Shown: piece by piece, positions 1-9,213 of the stretch
Position numbering within the stretch: position 1 is the stretch's first letter
Layout of the letters: every line of letters starts with the position of its first letter
NCBI GenBank assembly: GCA_965198285.1
Contig: OZ240251.1
Coordinates: forward strand, 806,001 to 870,000
Source of the DNA: UBA11872 sp965198285
GTDB lineage: Bacteria; Chloroflexota; UBA11872
Length of the DNA: 64,000 nt
Direction: 5' to 3'
The notes under the pieces: generated by a model
Told to the model about the DNA's origin: nothing
Seen by the model: the letters and a program-made list of their open reading frames with translations, nothing else
Databases searched by the model: none
Translations under genes and position numbers: made by a program

Positions 1-137
1 GGGATCGCGATCTCGACGATGGTGATGATCGTCAGGATTACGCCCACGATGACGTACTTGGAGTAGCCGTGGCGATGCTCGGCGTCGTGGGTCATGTCCC
101 CGCCGTGGTCCGCGTGCGCGGAGTGCGTGTCTGCCAT
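1..137 (-). CDS. Cytochrome c oxidase subunit IV (prokaryotic type), N-terminal part
   Basis: Only the first 45 codons are inside the window; the gene runs off the left edge. The visible protein starts MADTHSAHADHGG, has a His/Asp-rich soluble head, then HGYSKYVIVGVILTIITIVE, the first membrane helix typical of the short prokaryotic oxidase subunit IV (COX4_pro type). Its ATG (137-135) shares one base with the TGA of the subunit III gene (TGATG), so it is translationally coupled as the last visible gene of the coxB-A-C operon. In this family the subunit is a small assembly or stability component of the membrane oxidase. The family call rests on context plus the first helix only. Confidence 0.75.
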   Translation of the reverse strand, partial: MADTHSAHADHGGDMTHDAEHRHGYSKYVIVGVILTIITIVEIAI

Positions 138-733
138 CAGATCAAGTAGATGAGCGTGAAGATTGCGACCCAGACGAGGTCCACAAAGTGCCAGTACAAC
201 CCGACCAGCTCGATGCCCCACATGTCCATCCCGGGCTGAAAGCGACCGCGGTAGCTGTAGAGCAACGCGGTGCCAAGCCAGAGCACTCCGATGGCCACGT
301 GCGCGCCGTGGAATCCGACCAGGGTGTAGAAGGAAGCGCCGAAGAGGTTGGTGGAGGGGGTGAGGTGCTCGTGCGTGACGAACGAGGTGAACTCGTAGAC
401 CTGCCCGCCGAGGAAGATCAGGCCCATGAGCATCACCATCCCGAGCCAGATGCGGCCCCAGAGCAGCGAGCCGTTCCGGAAGGCGGCCAGCGACAGCACC
501 ATGGCGAGACTGCTGGTCAGCAGCACGAAGGTGGTGAATGAGGTGAGGACCAGGTCCAGAACTTCCTGGCCGGGTCCGCCCAGCGTGTTGTGCTTGTTGA
601 TCAGCATGACCAGGATCAGGCTGCCGAAGAACATCGTCTCGGAGCCCAGGAAGGCCCACATGCCGAGCTTGCGGTTGTCGAGGCCGGTGGAGGAGTGGTG
701 CTCCTCGTGGTGGGCGTGAGCGTCCGCGGTCAT
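137..733 (-). CDS. ctaE: Cytochrome c oxidase subunit III
   Basis: A 198-aa membrane protein with a His-rich N-terminus (MTADAHAHHEEHH) and five to six hydrophobic segments. KLGMWAFLGSETMFFGSL near residue 23 and the end GLYWHFVDLVWVAIFTLIYLI are hallmarks of subunit III. The family stabilises subunit I and contributes to proton uptake in aa3-type oxidases. Its start overlaps the end of coxA by four bases (ATGA) and its stop overlaps the start of subunit IV, so all three are one transcription unit. Length is normal for the short bacterial form with a reduced number of helices. Confidence 0.93.
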   Translation of the reverse strand: MTADAHAHHEEHHSSTGLDNRKLGMWAFLGSETMFFGSLILVMLINKHNTLGGPGQEVLDLVLTSFTTFVLLTSSLAMVLSLAAFRNGSLLWGRIWLGMVMLMGLIFLGGQVYEFTSFVTHEHLTPSTNLFGASFYTLVGFHGAHVAIGVLWLGTALLYSYRGRFQPGMDMWGIELVGLYWHFVDLVWVAIFTLIYLI

Positions 734-2562
734 GCGGCGGGTTCCTCGATCCAGCCCAGCAGCGCGATGGCGAAGAGCACAGCGCCCAGCAGGATGAACA
801 CTTGGTGGAAGATGAGGCCGCAGGCGGCGATTACCAGCCCGGCGGCCAGCACGATCGGCCAGTAGGAGGGGTTGGGCATGTGGATGTCCGGTTCCTCCGT
901 CTCGCCGCCGGCCTCGGGGGCGGTAGCCACCGCGCCGGTGTGCCCGCCGCCGCGCTTGGCGTCCCAGGCCGGATAGCGGCTATCCACGATGGGAATGTGC
1001 GCGAAGTTGTAGACCGGTGGCGGCGAGGGAATCGTCCACTCCAGCGTGCCGCCGTCCCAGGGGTCGCTGCCCGACGGTTCGCCCTGTCGAATCGAGCGCA
1101 CGGCGTTGATGGTGAAGATGAGGAACGAGAGCCCGAGCATGAAGGCGCCGACCGTGGACATCATGTTCCACAAGTCAAATCCCATGTCCGCCGCGTAGGT
1201 GTGCACGCGGCGCGGCATACCGTCGATGCCCAGCATGTGCTGCGGCAGGAACGCTAGGTTGAACCCGACGAACATCAGCGCCCAGTGAACTTTGCCCCAG
1301 CCATCGTGCATGAACCGCCCGGTGAACTTGGGGAACCAGTGGTAGATGCCCGCGAACAGACCGAAGACCGTGCCGCCGAAGAGCACGTAATGCAGGTGCG
1401 CGACCACGAAATACGAGTCCTGCACTTGTGAGTCAATGGGGGGCGATCCCAGCATGATGCCGCTGAGCCCGCCGATGATGAACATGGAGACCATGCCCAC
1501 CGCGAACAATAGAGGCGATTTGAAGCTGATCGAGCCGCCGTAAAGGGTGGCGATCCAGTTGAAAATCTTGACCCCGGTTGGAACCGCGATCGCCATCGTC
1601 GAGATCGCGAAGGCCGTGTCGGCAATCGGCCCCAGCCCCACGGTGAACATGTGATGCGTCCAGACCCCGAACCCGACCAGGGCAATGGCCGCCCCGGAAT
1701 AGGCCACGACCGCATATCCGAATAACGGCTTGCGCGCGTAGGTGGGCAGGATTTCCGACACGATGCCCATGGCGGGGAGGATCAGGATGTAGACCTCCGG
1801 GTGGCCGAAGACCCAGAACAGGTGCTGCCAGAGCACGGGGTCGCCGCCGCCTTCCGGCAGGAAGAAGCTGGTCGCCAGATAGCGGTCAAAGACCAGCAGC
1901 ACCAGGCCGATGGTGATGACGGGGAAGGCGAAGATGATCAGGAATGCCGTGATCATCGTCATCCACACGAACATGGGCATCCGGTTCAGCGTCATCCCCG
2001 GCGCCCGCATGTTGATGATGGTGACGATGAAGTTGATCGAGGCGAGGATGGAGGAGACGCCGAGGATCTGGAGGCCGAAGGCCCAAAAGTCAATGGCGTG
2101 GGTGGCTTCAAAGGCCGTCTCGGTGAGCGGCGCGTAGCCGAACCAGCCGGCGTTGGGCGCGCCGCCGGCCACGAAGCTGATGTTGATGAAGATGCCGCCG
2201 AAGAGGTAGACCCAGTAGCTCAGGGCGTTCAGCCGCGGGAAGGCCACGTCGCGCGCGCCGATCATGAGGGGCACCAGCAGGTTGAAGAAGGCCGCGCTGA
2301 GTGGCATCAGCGCCAGGAACACCATGGTGGTGCCGTGCATGGTGAAGAGTTCGGTGAACCGTTCCGCCGACACGACGTCGGCATCGGGCCTGGCCAGCTG
2401 CAGGCGCATCAGCAGCGCCTCGACCCCGCCGAGCATGAAGAAGGCCAGGGACGTGACCAGGTACAGCACGGCGATCCGCTTGTGATCGACCGTGGTGATC
2501 CAACTCCAGGCCGTGCCTGAGAACGTGCGAGTGTCCGGGGCGGTCGTCGTCAACGTCGCCAT
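730..2562 (-). CDS. ctaD: Cytochrome c oxidase subunit I
   Basis: Catalytic heme-copper subunit of 610 aa, about 12 membrane helices plus an extended C-terminal part. Visible ligands and channel motifs: FTMHGTTMVF (heme a His), WVFGHPEVYILIL (CuB His, and the Glu of the D-channel, which marks type A1), VWTHHMFTVG (CuB His pair) and VVAHLHYVLFGG (heme a3 and heme a His). It reduces O2 to water and pumps protons in the cytoplasmic membrane. A linker of about 50 Pro/Gly/Glu-rich residues is followed by two extra C-terminal hydrophobic helices (PIVLAAGLVIAACGLIF and the next segment), longer than minimal subunit I. coxB lies 48 bp upstream. Confidence 0.97.
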   Translation of the reverse strand: MATLTTTAPDTRTFSGTAWSWITTVDHKRIAVLYLVTSLAFFMLGGVEALLMRLQLARPDADVVSAERFTELFTMHGTTMVFLALMPLSAAFFNLLVPLMIGARDVAFPRLNALSYWVYLFGGIFINISFVAGGAPNAGWFGYAPLTETAFEATHAIDFWAFGLQILGVSSILASINFIVTIINMRAPGMTLNRMPMFVWMTMITAFLIIFAFPVITIGLVLLVFDRYLATSFFLPEGGGDPVLWQHLFWVFGHPEVYILILPAMGIVSEILPTYARKPLFGYAVVAYSGAAIALVGFGVWTHHMFTVGLGPIADTAFAISTMAIAVPTGVKIFNWIATLYGGSISFKSPLLFAVGMVSMFIIGGLSGIMLGSPPIDSQVQDSYFVVAHLHYVLFGGTVFGLFAGIYHWFPKFTGRFMHDGWGKVHWALMFVGFNLAFLPQHMLGIDGMPRRVHTYAADMGFDLWNMMSTVGAFMLGLSFLIFTINAVRSIRQGEPSGSDPWDGGTLEWTIPSPPPVYNFAHIPIVDSRYPAWDAKRGGGHTGAVATAPEAGGETEEPDIHMPNPSYWPIVLAAGLVIAACGLIFHQVFILLGAVLFAIALLGWIEEPAA

Positions 2563-2610
2563 GTGGTCACCCTCCGTTCGGCGCCTGTGCGCCGGGTCGT
2601 GCCCGCATAC

Positions 2611-3702
2611 CTATTTTAGGCCCTCAAGGTAGGCCACCAAGGCGTCAAGCTGGTCGCCGGTCAATTCGGGGATCACCATCGAGTTGCCGGGCTTCACCGC
2701 CTGGGGATCGCTCAGCCAGCGGCGCATGTTTTCCGGGTCGTTCGGCAGGATGCCGGCGGCGATGTGGTCGCGGCTGCGCATATGGGTTAAGTCGGGGCCC
2801 AGGATGCCCGCCGAATCGGTGCCGCGAATGGTGTGGCAGGCCACGCAGCCGCCGATGGTGAGCAGCAGTTCGCCCTCGCGCGCCAACTCGCTCGTCGGCG
2901 GCGCCCGGTCGGCGCGCTGGCTCTCGACCCAGGCGTCGAACGCTTCCTGCGACTCCACGACCACGGTGAATTTCATGAGCGCGTGGGCGGTTCCGCAGAA
3001 CTCTGCGCACTGTCCCAGGAAAGTGCCCGTCTCTTCAGGCCTGATCGTGAACCGGTTCGCCCGGCCCGGCACCATGTCCAGCTTTCCGCGCAGGCTGGGA
3101 ACCCAGAAGCTGTGTAGCACGTCGTCGCTTTCGAGTTGAAGCTCAATGTCGCGGTCAACCGGCAGGTGCAGCTCGTTGGCGGTCACCACCCCTAACTCGG
3201 GGTAGTCGAATTCGAACCACCACTGGTGGCCGATCGCGCGAACCTGCAGGGCGTCTGGGCTGGCCGCGCGCGCATTGGAAAAGACCGCGGGAACCGTCAG
3301 CACGACAATCACCACGACCAGGATGGCCGGCGCGATGCTCCAGCTGATCTCGAGCGGGGTGTTGCCGTGCGTCTGGGCCGGGAGACCGTCGCCACTACGC
3401 CGGCGGAAGCGGATGAGGATGTAGAGCAGCGCGCCTTCCACGATCACGAAGACCACCACCATGGCCCAGAAGACGAACATGAGCAGATCGCGGGCGGTGC
3501 GCGCCGCCTCGGTGGTTGGTTCCAGCGTGGTCTGCGGGGTCGCGCCGCAGGCGGCCATAGCCAGGGCGGCCACGGCCAGCGCCGCGACCGTAAGCGCGGC
3601 ATATATGCGGCGGCTCTGGGTCAAAGGTGTGATGCGCTGCCCTTGCGCGGGACGGCCACCGTCCCTGGTTGCGAGAGTCACGATACGCCGGGCTTTGTGC
3701 AC
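2611..3702 (-). CDS. ctaC: Cytochrome c oxidase subunit II with fused cytochrome c domain
   Basis: A 363-aa subunit II. A signal segment ends in LAMAAC (lipobox Cys near residue 52), followed by two membrane helices (about 73-97 and 121-140) and the CuA cupredoxin domain: GHQWWFEF, His about 197, QCAEFCGTAHALM with Cys 232 and 236, His 240 and Met 243. A C-terminal cytochrome c domain carries CVACH (286-290) and a distal Met in GNSMVIPELT. It takes electrons from cytochrome c, here through its own heme c, and passes them to heme a in subunit I. The fused heme makes this a caa3-type oxidase. The first about 30 residues may be overlong; a downstream start just before the signal peptide is possible. 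Confidence 0.95.
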   Translation of the reverse strand: MHKARRIVTLATRDGGRPAQGQRITPLTQSRRIYAALTVAALAVAALAMAACGATPQTTLEPTTEAARTARDLLMFVFWAMVVVFVIVEGALLYILIRFRRRSGDGLPAQTHGNTPLEISWSIAPAILVVVIVVLTVPAVFSNARAASPDALQVRAIGHQWWFEFDYPELGVVTANELHLPVDRDIELQLESDDVLHSFWVPSLRGKLDMVPGRANRFTIRPEETGTFLGQCAEFCGTAHALMKFTVVVESQEAFDAWVESQRADRAPPTSELAREGELLLTIGGCVACHTIRGTDSAGILGPDLTHMRSRDHIAAGILPNDPENMRRWLSDPQAVKPGNSMVIPELTGDQLDALVAYLEGLK

Positions 3703-3774
3703 CGTTTCACAATCTCGTGGGCGGCGGCTAGCGTAGCACGAGGGCCAACCGGCCCCCGCGCCGCAGCGCCGCCA

Positions 3775-4578
3775 TCAGGTTGGCGTGGAGACTTCCAGGA
3801 CGTGGGCGCGGGCGGCGGCGATGGCCGCCACGGTTTCCGCAGCGGGCACATGCTCCGTGCTGCCCCAGATGAACGTGAACATGCCGAAGTAGTTGCGCTC
3901 GTCCAGCATGGTGGTCAGCGCCCGGAAGTCCACCGTGCCGCGTCCTGGCGCTTGGTCGGCGGCCGGCCCCAGGTCGTCCGCGTCGCGCATGGCCGGGCTG
4001 ACGCTCCAGAGGCAGGTGTGCCCCACGCGCCCATCGGCGGCGTCGGCCACCGCCCGCAGCGTGGTGCTGGCCAGCCGCACGTGAGGTGGGGTAAGGCTCA
4101 ACTGCACGCGCGGATGTCCTACGTCGTCCAGAAAGCTGGCGATCTCCGAGGGCTCGTCGAGCCAGGTGCCGACCTGGTTGGCCAGCGCCAGCGTCACGCC
4201 CAGGTCCTGCGCGGCCCGGCCCAGGGCCCGTACGTCATCCGCCGCCTCGCGGCGCTCGTACTCACGCACCGGGGCCGTGCCGATGACCAGCGGGGCACCG
4301 ATGGCCGCCGCGAACTCCAGGCGCGCGACCAAGTCGTTCCCGAAGGTCGCATAGGCCGAGATCGACGAGGGCCGCAGATTCAGGTCTTCCACCTGGGCCT
4401 TCACGTCGCCCGGCGAGTCGCGCATGGGGTCCAGGTGCTCCAGCACGCCCGGCGTGGACCAGAGGTCCACGTACGTCAGTTCGGTCTGCGCCAGCGCCGT
4501 TAGCGCGTCGTCCAGGGACAGCGACCGGAAGAGCAGGGTTGAGCCTGCAAATCGTGTTGAAATGTCAAAAGCGAACAT
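3775..4578 (-). CDS. Sugar phosphate isomerase/epimerase-like TIM barrel protein
   Basis: A 267-aa protein with the pattern of the xylose-isomerase-like/AP-endonuclease-2 TIM-barrel family: an N-terminal strand (MFAFDISTRF), a helix ending LTYVDLWS, PSSISAYATFGND, APLVIGTAPVREYERRE, VTLALANQVGTWLDEPSEI, then GTVDFRALTTMLDERNYFGMFTF near the C-terminus. Members isomerise or epimerise sugars or act on inositols using acidic and His metal ligands. Several expected acidic ligands are not obvious here, so activity is uncertain. It stands alone on the minus strand between the oxidase operon and the MBL gene. Substrate cannot be assigned. Confidence 0.65.
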   Translation of the reverse strand: MFAFDISTRFAGSTLLFRSLSLDDALTALAQTELTYVDLWSTPGVLEHLDPMRDSPGDVKAQVEDLNLRPSSISAYATFGNDLVARLEFAAAIGAPLVIGTAPVREYERREAADDVRALGRAAQDLGVTLALANQVGTWLDEPSEIASFLDDVGHPRVQLSLTPPHVRLASTTLRAVADAADGRVGHTCLWSVSPAMRDADDLGPAADQAPGRGTVDFRALTTMLDERNYFGMFTFIWGSTEHVPAAETVAAIAAARAHVLEVSTPT

Positions 4579-4662
4579 GAGCGGCTCGTAGTCGCTGGCG
4601 TGCCGACGCTAAAGCTCCCCGCCTATTCTCCCCTATTTGGGCTGATCTCGGCTATTCGCGGC

Positions 4663-5505
4663 TCACGACGCGAAGAAGGGGTTGTGCGCCACTTCCTCGC
4701 CCACGGTGGTTGGTGGTCCGTGACCGGCAAACAGCCGCGTGGCCGCCGGCAGCGAAAGGATCTGGGCGCGCACGGCCGCAAGGTGGTCGCCGTAGTAGGC
4801 CGGACCCAGCGCCGTGCGTCCCAGCGACCCGGCAAACATGGCATCGCCCACCAGCACCAGGTCGCGCAACACCAGCGAGGAGTGACCCGGCGCATGCCCC
4901 GGCGTGCGGCGGGCCTCGACCTCAAACGGTCCGGCCTGAAATCGCTGGCCGTGGTCGTAGTTCCGGATGTCGGCCCCTTCGAGTGCGGGCATCCGGGGCT
5001 GTTCGTTTGGATGTACCCAGATGGGGACGTTGAGCGCCTGGTGAATCGCAGGTAACGCGTCGATGTGGTCGGCGTCGGCGTGCGTGACGAGGATCGCGGC
5101 CGCCGTCCACTGCTCATCGGTCAGCGCACCCAGAATCTGGTCCGGTACGGCGCCGGGATCGACGACCACAGCCTGGCCAGTTTCAACGTCCCCGACGACG
5201 TACTGATAGACGCGCATGGGCGGATATGGGATGACGCGGATGCTCACACCGCCGTGGTCCAGCGGCACGGGGTCGGGTACGTAGGCGTCCTGGGCAACGG
5301 CCAGCAGGCGCTCCGGATCGAGGTTCAGCAGCGCCGCCAGTCGGTCGCTTTCGGCCTTGGTCGGGCTGCGCAGGCAGTCCTCCAGCACCTGGAGGTCGGC
5401 GGCGGAGATGCCGACCTGCCCCGCGACCTCATCCGCCGAGAGGTCCAGGCCAAACCGGGCCTTGCCGATGATGTCGCCGAATTCGTCTTCCAGCAGGTCG
5501 GTCAT
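4663..5505 (-). CDS. Metallo-beta-lactamase-fold hydrolase with N-terminal HTH domain
   Basis: A 280-aa protein. Residues about 1-70 form an XRE-like helix-turn-helix (LSADEVAGQVGISAADLQVLEDCL). From about residue 85 an MBL domain of the glyoxalase II/ETHE1 type follows: AVVVDPG, VTHADADHID, TPGHAPGHSSLVL, VGDAMFAGSLGR and FAGHGPPTTVGEE. The usual metal motif HxHxDH is HADADH here, so the second His is Asp; the remaining His and Asp ligands are present. Family enzymes hydrolyse thioesters such as S-lactoylglutathione or oxidise persulfides. The HTH fusion suggests a regulatory or DNA-associated role, but none is shown. It lies 65 bp downstream of recQ on the same strand. Confidence 0.8.
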   Translation of the reverse strand: MTDLLEDEFGDIIGKARFGLDLSADEVAGQVGISAADLQVLEDCLRSPTKAESDRLAALLNLDPERLLAVAQDAYVPDPVPLDHGGVSIRVIPYPPMRVYQYVVGDVETGQAVVVDPGAVPDQILGALTDEQWTAAAILVTHADADHIDALPAIHQALNVPIWVHPNEQPRMPALEGADIRNYDHGQRFQAGPFEVEARRTPGHAPGHSSLVLRDLVLVGDAMFAGSLGRTALGPAYYGDHLAAVRAQILSLPAATRLFAGHGPPTTVGEEVAHNPFFAS

Positions 5506-5570
5506 AGCGTCGTCAACCGTGACAGCGGGGTGTCAGATGTGAGCTTCGCACGTTCGGGCCGATTCGTGCC

Positions 5571-7802
5571 TCAGGGTGGCGTCGGTTCGGTGCTCCGACC
5601 CGAGGCTCCGCGCTGCAACCGGCCCTGCTGGTCCAGCCAGGCGCGCACCAGCCGCACTTCCTCGTAGGAAAAGTCGTCACCCAGCAGCTCTTTGACGGGC
5701 GTGAGGATCCACGACTCCGTCTGCGCAAACGCCTCCGTGATCCGGTTCACCCGCTCGGCAGGCGGCAGTTCGCGCTCGAGTGGCAACGTCTCACCGGCGG
5801 CGATCAGGTGTTCCAAGTGGGAAACGATTGTCGCCTCGGCAAGGCCGCGCCGCTGGCTGACCTCCGAGATCGACAGTCCCCGCATGTAGAGGTCCAGCGT
5901 CTCTCGGTAGGTTGAACCTCGGCGGCGAGTCGCGCGACGACGCCCGGTCGGACGCCGCAGCTTGGGTCGTTCCGCCAGGCCGTGAGATTCGGCGAACCCG
6001 CGGATGACGTCCAGGAACTCTTCGGCGAATTCGTCTAGTTTCACGCGGCCGACGCCGGAAATGCTCGAAAAGCTCTCCTGGCGCTGCGGGACGTAGTACG
6101 CCATTTCCTGGAGTGACCGGTCGCCGAAGATCACGTAGGGCGGAACGTTGCGGGCCTGGGCCAGCCGGAACCGCAGGTCGCGCAGACGTTCGAACAACTC
6201 GCGGTCATAGTCGAGATGATCGAGCCCCGGTTGGGGCCGGGGGGCGTCGGCCTCGGCGCGCTTGATGCGGGTGAGCGTCAGCGTCTCGCGTTGGCGCAGA
6301 AAGTCGCGGCCGTTCGGCGTCACGGCGAGGGTCCGGTACTGGTCGGCGCTGCGCCGGACCAGCCCTGCGACTTCCAGCAGGCTGACAATCTCGTGAAGCT
6401 CGGCTCGGCTGGTTTCACGGGCAACGCCGTAGACCGATAGGCGGTCGTGACCCAGGGCCAGCACGCGGCGCGCGCGACCGCCGCGCAGCACCTGGATCAC
6501 GTGCGCGGCACCGAAGCGTTCGCCGGTGCGGATGATGGCCGAGAGGACCTTTTGGGCAATCTCGGTGGCGTCAACCTCCTCGCGCTCACTCAGACAGACG
6601 TCGCAGCCGCTGCAGGACTCCCGGTCGTAGGCCTCGCCGAAGTAGTGGAGGATGAACGCGCGGCGGCAGGTCTGCAACTCGCTGTACCGAACGATCTGCC
6701 GCAACTTCTCCCACGCCCGTTCGCGCTCGGTTTCGTCCTCGATCTGCTCGATGAACCCCGTGAGCGCATGCCGGTCGGACGCCCCGTAGAAGAGCACGCA
6801 GGTACTGGGCAGGCCGTCGCGGCCGGCCCGGCCGGTCTCCTGGTAGTAGCCCTCCAGGGTCTTGGGCAGGTGGTAGTGCGCGATCACGCGCACGTCCGGC
6901 TTGTCGATGCCCATGCCGAAGGCAATGGTCGCCGTCACGACCGGAACCTCGTCCCGAATGAACCGTTCCTGGGTCGAGTGCCGAACGGACGGGTCGAGTC
7001 CGGCGTGGTAGGGCAGCGCTTGAATGCCCTCGGCGGTGAGGTCTGCCGCCAGATCCTCGGTGTTCTGGCGGGAGAGGCAGTAGACGATGGCCGATCCGTC
7101 CGAGTGTTGACGCAGCAACTCCAGCAGCGCGTCGAACGTCCGGCGCTTTGGTTGGACGATGTAGGTGAGGTTCTGGCGGTCGAAGCTGGCAACAAAGCGG
7201 TGCGCACTGGGAATCGCCAGTTGTTCCACGATGTCGTCTTGGACCTGCGCCGTGGCCGTGGCCGTGAGGGCCATGACCGGTGTGTCCGGAAAGCGTTCGC
7301 GCAGGATGTGCAAGTTGCGGTAGTCTGGGCGAAAGTCGTGGCCCCACTCGGATATGCAGTGGGCCTCGTCGATGGCGATCAGGCTGACGCGAACGGCACG
7401 CAGAAATTCGCTGAAGCCGGCCACGGCTAGTCGCTCGGGGGCGATGTAGAGGATCTTGAGACGGCCCGCCCTGGCCTCCCTGTAAATGCCGCGGGCCTCC
7501 GGCGCCGGGACTGTGCTGTTGATGAAGGCCGCCGCCACACCGTTGGCGCGCAGGGCGTCCACCTGGTCTTTCATCAAGGCGATGAGCGGAGAGACGACCA
7601 ACGTCAGGCCCTCCAGGCATAGCGCCGGCAGCTGGTAGCACAGCGACTTGCCCCCGCCCGTGGGCATGAGCACCAGCGCATCGCGTTCGGCCAGCACGGT
7701 CTGGATGATCTCGGCCTGAAGTGGACGGAACTCGTCGTAGCCGAAGCGCGTCTTCAGCAGGTCGTGGATGTCGGGCTTTCGCATTGTTCGCCAGGTGGCC
7801 AT
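5571..7802 (-). CDS. recQ: ATP-dependent DNA helicase RecQ
   Basis: A 743-aa superfamily 2 helicase. In order: Walker A MPTGGGKSLCYQLPAL (about 44-59), IDEAHCISEWGHDFRPDY (DEAH box and aromatic-rich loop), the motif VI region HYHLPKTLEGYYQETGRAGRDG, the RecQ zinc-binding Cys set (CRRAFILHYF and CSGCDVC), a winged-helix RQC region, an HRDC domain (FRLAQARNVPPYVIFGDRSL to VGRVKLDEF) and a C-terminal helix-turn-helix extension (RGLSISEVSQRRGLAEATI). It unwinds DNA 3'-5' during recombination and repair. Start chosen at 7802 because GGGAG lies seven bases upstream; an internal ATG at 7784 (MRKPDIHDLL) is the alternative. Confidence 0.96.
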   Translation of the reverse strand: MATWRTMRKPDIHDLLKTRFGYDEFRPLQAEIIQTVLAERDALVLMPTGGGKSLCYQLPALCLEGLTLVVSPLIALMKDQVDALRANGVAAAFINSTVPAPEARGIYREARAGRLKILYIAPERLAVAGFSEFLRAVRVSLIAIDEAHCISEWGHDFRPDYRNLHILRERFPDTPVMALTATATAQVQDDIVEQLAIPSAHRFVASFDRQNLTYIVQPKRRTFDALLELLRQHSDGSAIVYCLSRQNTEDLAADLTAEGIQALPYHAGLDPSVRHSTQERFIRDEVPVVTATIAFGMGIDKPDVRVIAHYHLPKTLEGYYQETGRAGRDGLPSTCVLFYGASDRHALTGFIEQIEDETERERAWEKLRQIVRYSELQTCRRAFILHYFGEAYDRESCSGCDVCLSEREEVDATEIAQKVLSAIIRTGERFGAAHVIQVLRGGRARRVLALGHDRLSVYGVARETSRAELHEIVSLLEVAGLVRRSADQYRTLAVTPNGRDFLRQRETLTLTRIKRAEADAPRPQPGLDHLDYDRELFERLRDLRFRLAQARNVPPYVIFGDRSLQEMAYYVPQRQESFSSISGVGRVKLDEFAEEFLDVIRGFAESHGLAERPKLRRPTGRRRATRRRGSTYRETLDLYMRGLSISEVSQRRGLAEATIVSHLEHLIAAGETLPLERELPPAERVNRITEAFAQTESWILTPVKELLGDDFSYEEVRLVRAWLDQQGRLQRGASGRSTEPTPP

Positions 7803-8017
7803 TCAGGGTCTCCCGCGAGGTTTCCGGCCCAGGCGCGTCCTACCAGCCCTGCCAGCCCTGATTCCCCGGCAACCCGCCGGAGACAGAACGGGCGCAAGAC
7901 GGCTACCGTAAGGGCGCTGCGCGGCGGGGCGCGCTACGCGCGCGTATTTTTCCATGGCGGGCCGAGACGCAGCGCTCATGGTGTCTCGAGCGCGCCGGGT
8001 CCGGCCTCACTCAGTCA

Positions 8018-8046
8018 CAGCCAGCCGGCGTTAGGAAGGCTGGCTG
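8018..8046 (+). promoter_or_regulatory. Leader hairpin at the first glycosyltransferase gene
   Basis: CAGCCAGCC (8018-8026) and GGCTGGCTG (8038-8046) form a perfect 9-bp stem around an 11-nt loop. The stem ends three bases before the GTG start at 8050. The only Shine-Dalgarno-like stretch (AGGAAGG, 8033-8039) sits in the loop and stem, so the hairpin could limit initiation of the first polysaccharide gene. The rest of the 7803-8049 gap shows no gene. The regulatory role is inference. Confidence 0.45.
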
Positions 8047-8049
8047 AGC

Positions 8050-9213
8050 GTGCGCGTGCTTGTTGCCGGACATACCTATCTGCGTCGGTTCAACCAGCGG
8101 AAATGGGAGGCATTCGCCGACCTGTCGCCGAGCCACGCGGTGCTGCTAGTTGTACCGAACGGCTGGCTGGACCCGCACTTCGGTCCCGTGGCGCCCGAGC
8201 CGCCGGCGCATCCCCGCGTCCACCTGGAGGTAACGCGAGCGCTCTTCCGCGGCCGGGGCACGCTGACGTTCCACGTCAATCCACGGCTGCTCGCGGCCGC
8301 GCGACGGTTCCAGCCCGAGATCGTGCTCGTCGAACAGGAGCCGTACTCGCTGCTGGCTTTGCAGGGACGCCTGTTGGCGCGTCTGCTGCCCGGATACCCG
8401 CTCTTTGCTTTCTTCACTTGGGGCGGCCGCGCGGTCCGCCGACGGCCGTTTCCGCTAGACATTCTAGAAAGCGGCGCGTTGCGCGCCGCGCGTCTGGCGT
8501 TCGCCGGGAATCAGGCAGCCGGCGACGGGCTGCGGGCGGCGGGGTTTGGCGGCCCGATCCATCGCATGCCGCAAGTGGGCGTCGATCTCCCCGACCGACC
8601 GGGCGAGACGCGCACGCGTGTTCGAGCCGAACTGGGTATTTCTGGAGTGGTGATCGGGTTTGCCGGGCGGCTGATTCCCGAGAAGGGGATCCTGGACTTG
8701 GCGGATGCGTTGGCCGGCCTTGACCGGCTCGACTGGACACTGCTGGTCGTCGGGCGGGGACCGCTGCGCGGCGCGCTGCACGACCGTCTGGCGGCGGCAG
8801 ACCTGGACCGGCGGCTGCGGTTCATAGAGGGCGCCGGACACGAGCGCGTAGCTGCGCTGCTCACCACCCTGGACGCGTTAGTCCTCCCCTCCTACGCCAC
8901 CGCGGACTGGACCGAGCAGTTCGGGCACGTGCTGATCGAAGCCATGGCGGCGGGCTGCCCGGTGGTGGGGACGAACTCTGGAGAGATTCCCCATGTGATT
9001 GGCGACGCCGGCATCGTGGTGCCTGAGCGCGACATCGGGCAGCTGCGAGCCGCCTTGCGACGCCTGATCGAGGACGACGCCCTACGCGCACGCCTGGCCG
9101 CGCGGGGTCGGACTCTGGTCCAGCGCCACTTCACGCATGCCCAGGTTGCGCGGCGGCTGGCGGCGTGTCTGGAACAGAGACGCATTGGCGTAAACGGGCC
9201 GTCGAACGCATGA
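8050..9213 (+). CDS. Glycosyltransferase family 4 (group 1)
   Basis: A 387-aa GT-B glycosyltransferase starting at GTG (VRVLVAGHTY). The C-terminal half has GFAGRLIPEKGILDLADAL (donor-binding start), LLVVGRGPLRGAL, and the E-x7-E type motif in EQFGHVLIEAMAAGCPVVG followed by GEIPHVIGDAGIV. Such enzymes move an NDP-activated sugar onto a lipid-linked or growing glycan at the cytoplasmic membrane. It is the first gene of a plus-strand run (GT, methyltransferase, GT) joined by ATGA overlaps. Sugar specificity cannot be read from the sequence. Confidence 0.9.
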   Translation: MRVLVAGHTYLRRFNQRKWEAFADLSPSHAVLLVVPNGWLDPHFGPVAPEPPAHPRVHLEVTRALFRGRGTLTFHVNPRLLAAARRFQPEIVLVEQEPYSLLALQGRLLARLLPGYPLFAFFTWGGRAVRRRPFPLDILESGALRAARLAFAGNQAAGDGLRAAGFGGPIHRMPQVGVDLPDRPGETRTRVRAELGISGVVIGFAGRLIPEKGILDLADALAGLDRLDWTLLVVGRGPLRGALHDRLAAADLDRRLRFIEGAGHERVAALLTTLDALVLPSYATADWTEQFGHVLIEAMAAGCPVVGTNSGEIPHVIGDAGIVVPERDIGQLRAALRRLIEDDALRARLAARGRTLVQRHFTHAQVARRLAACLEQRRIGVNGPSNA

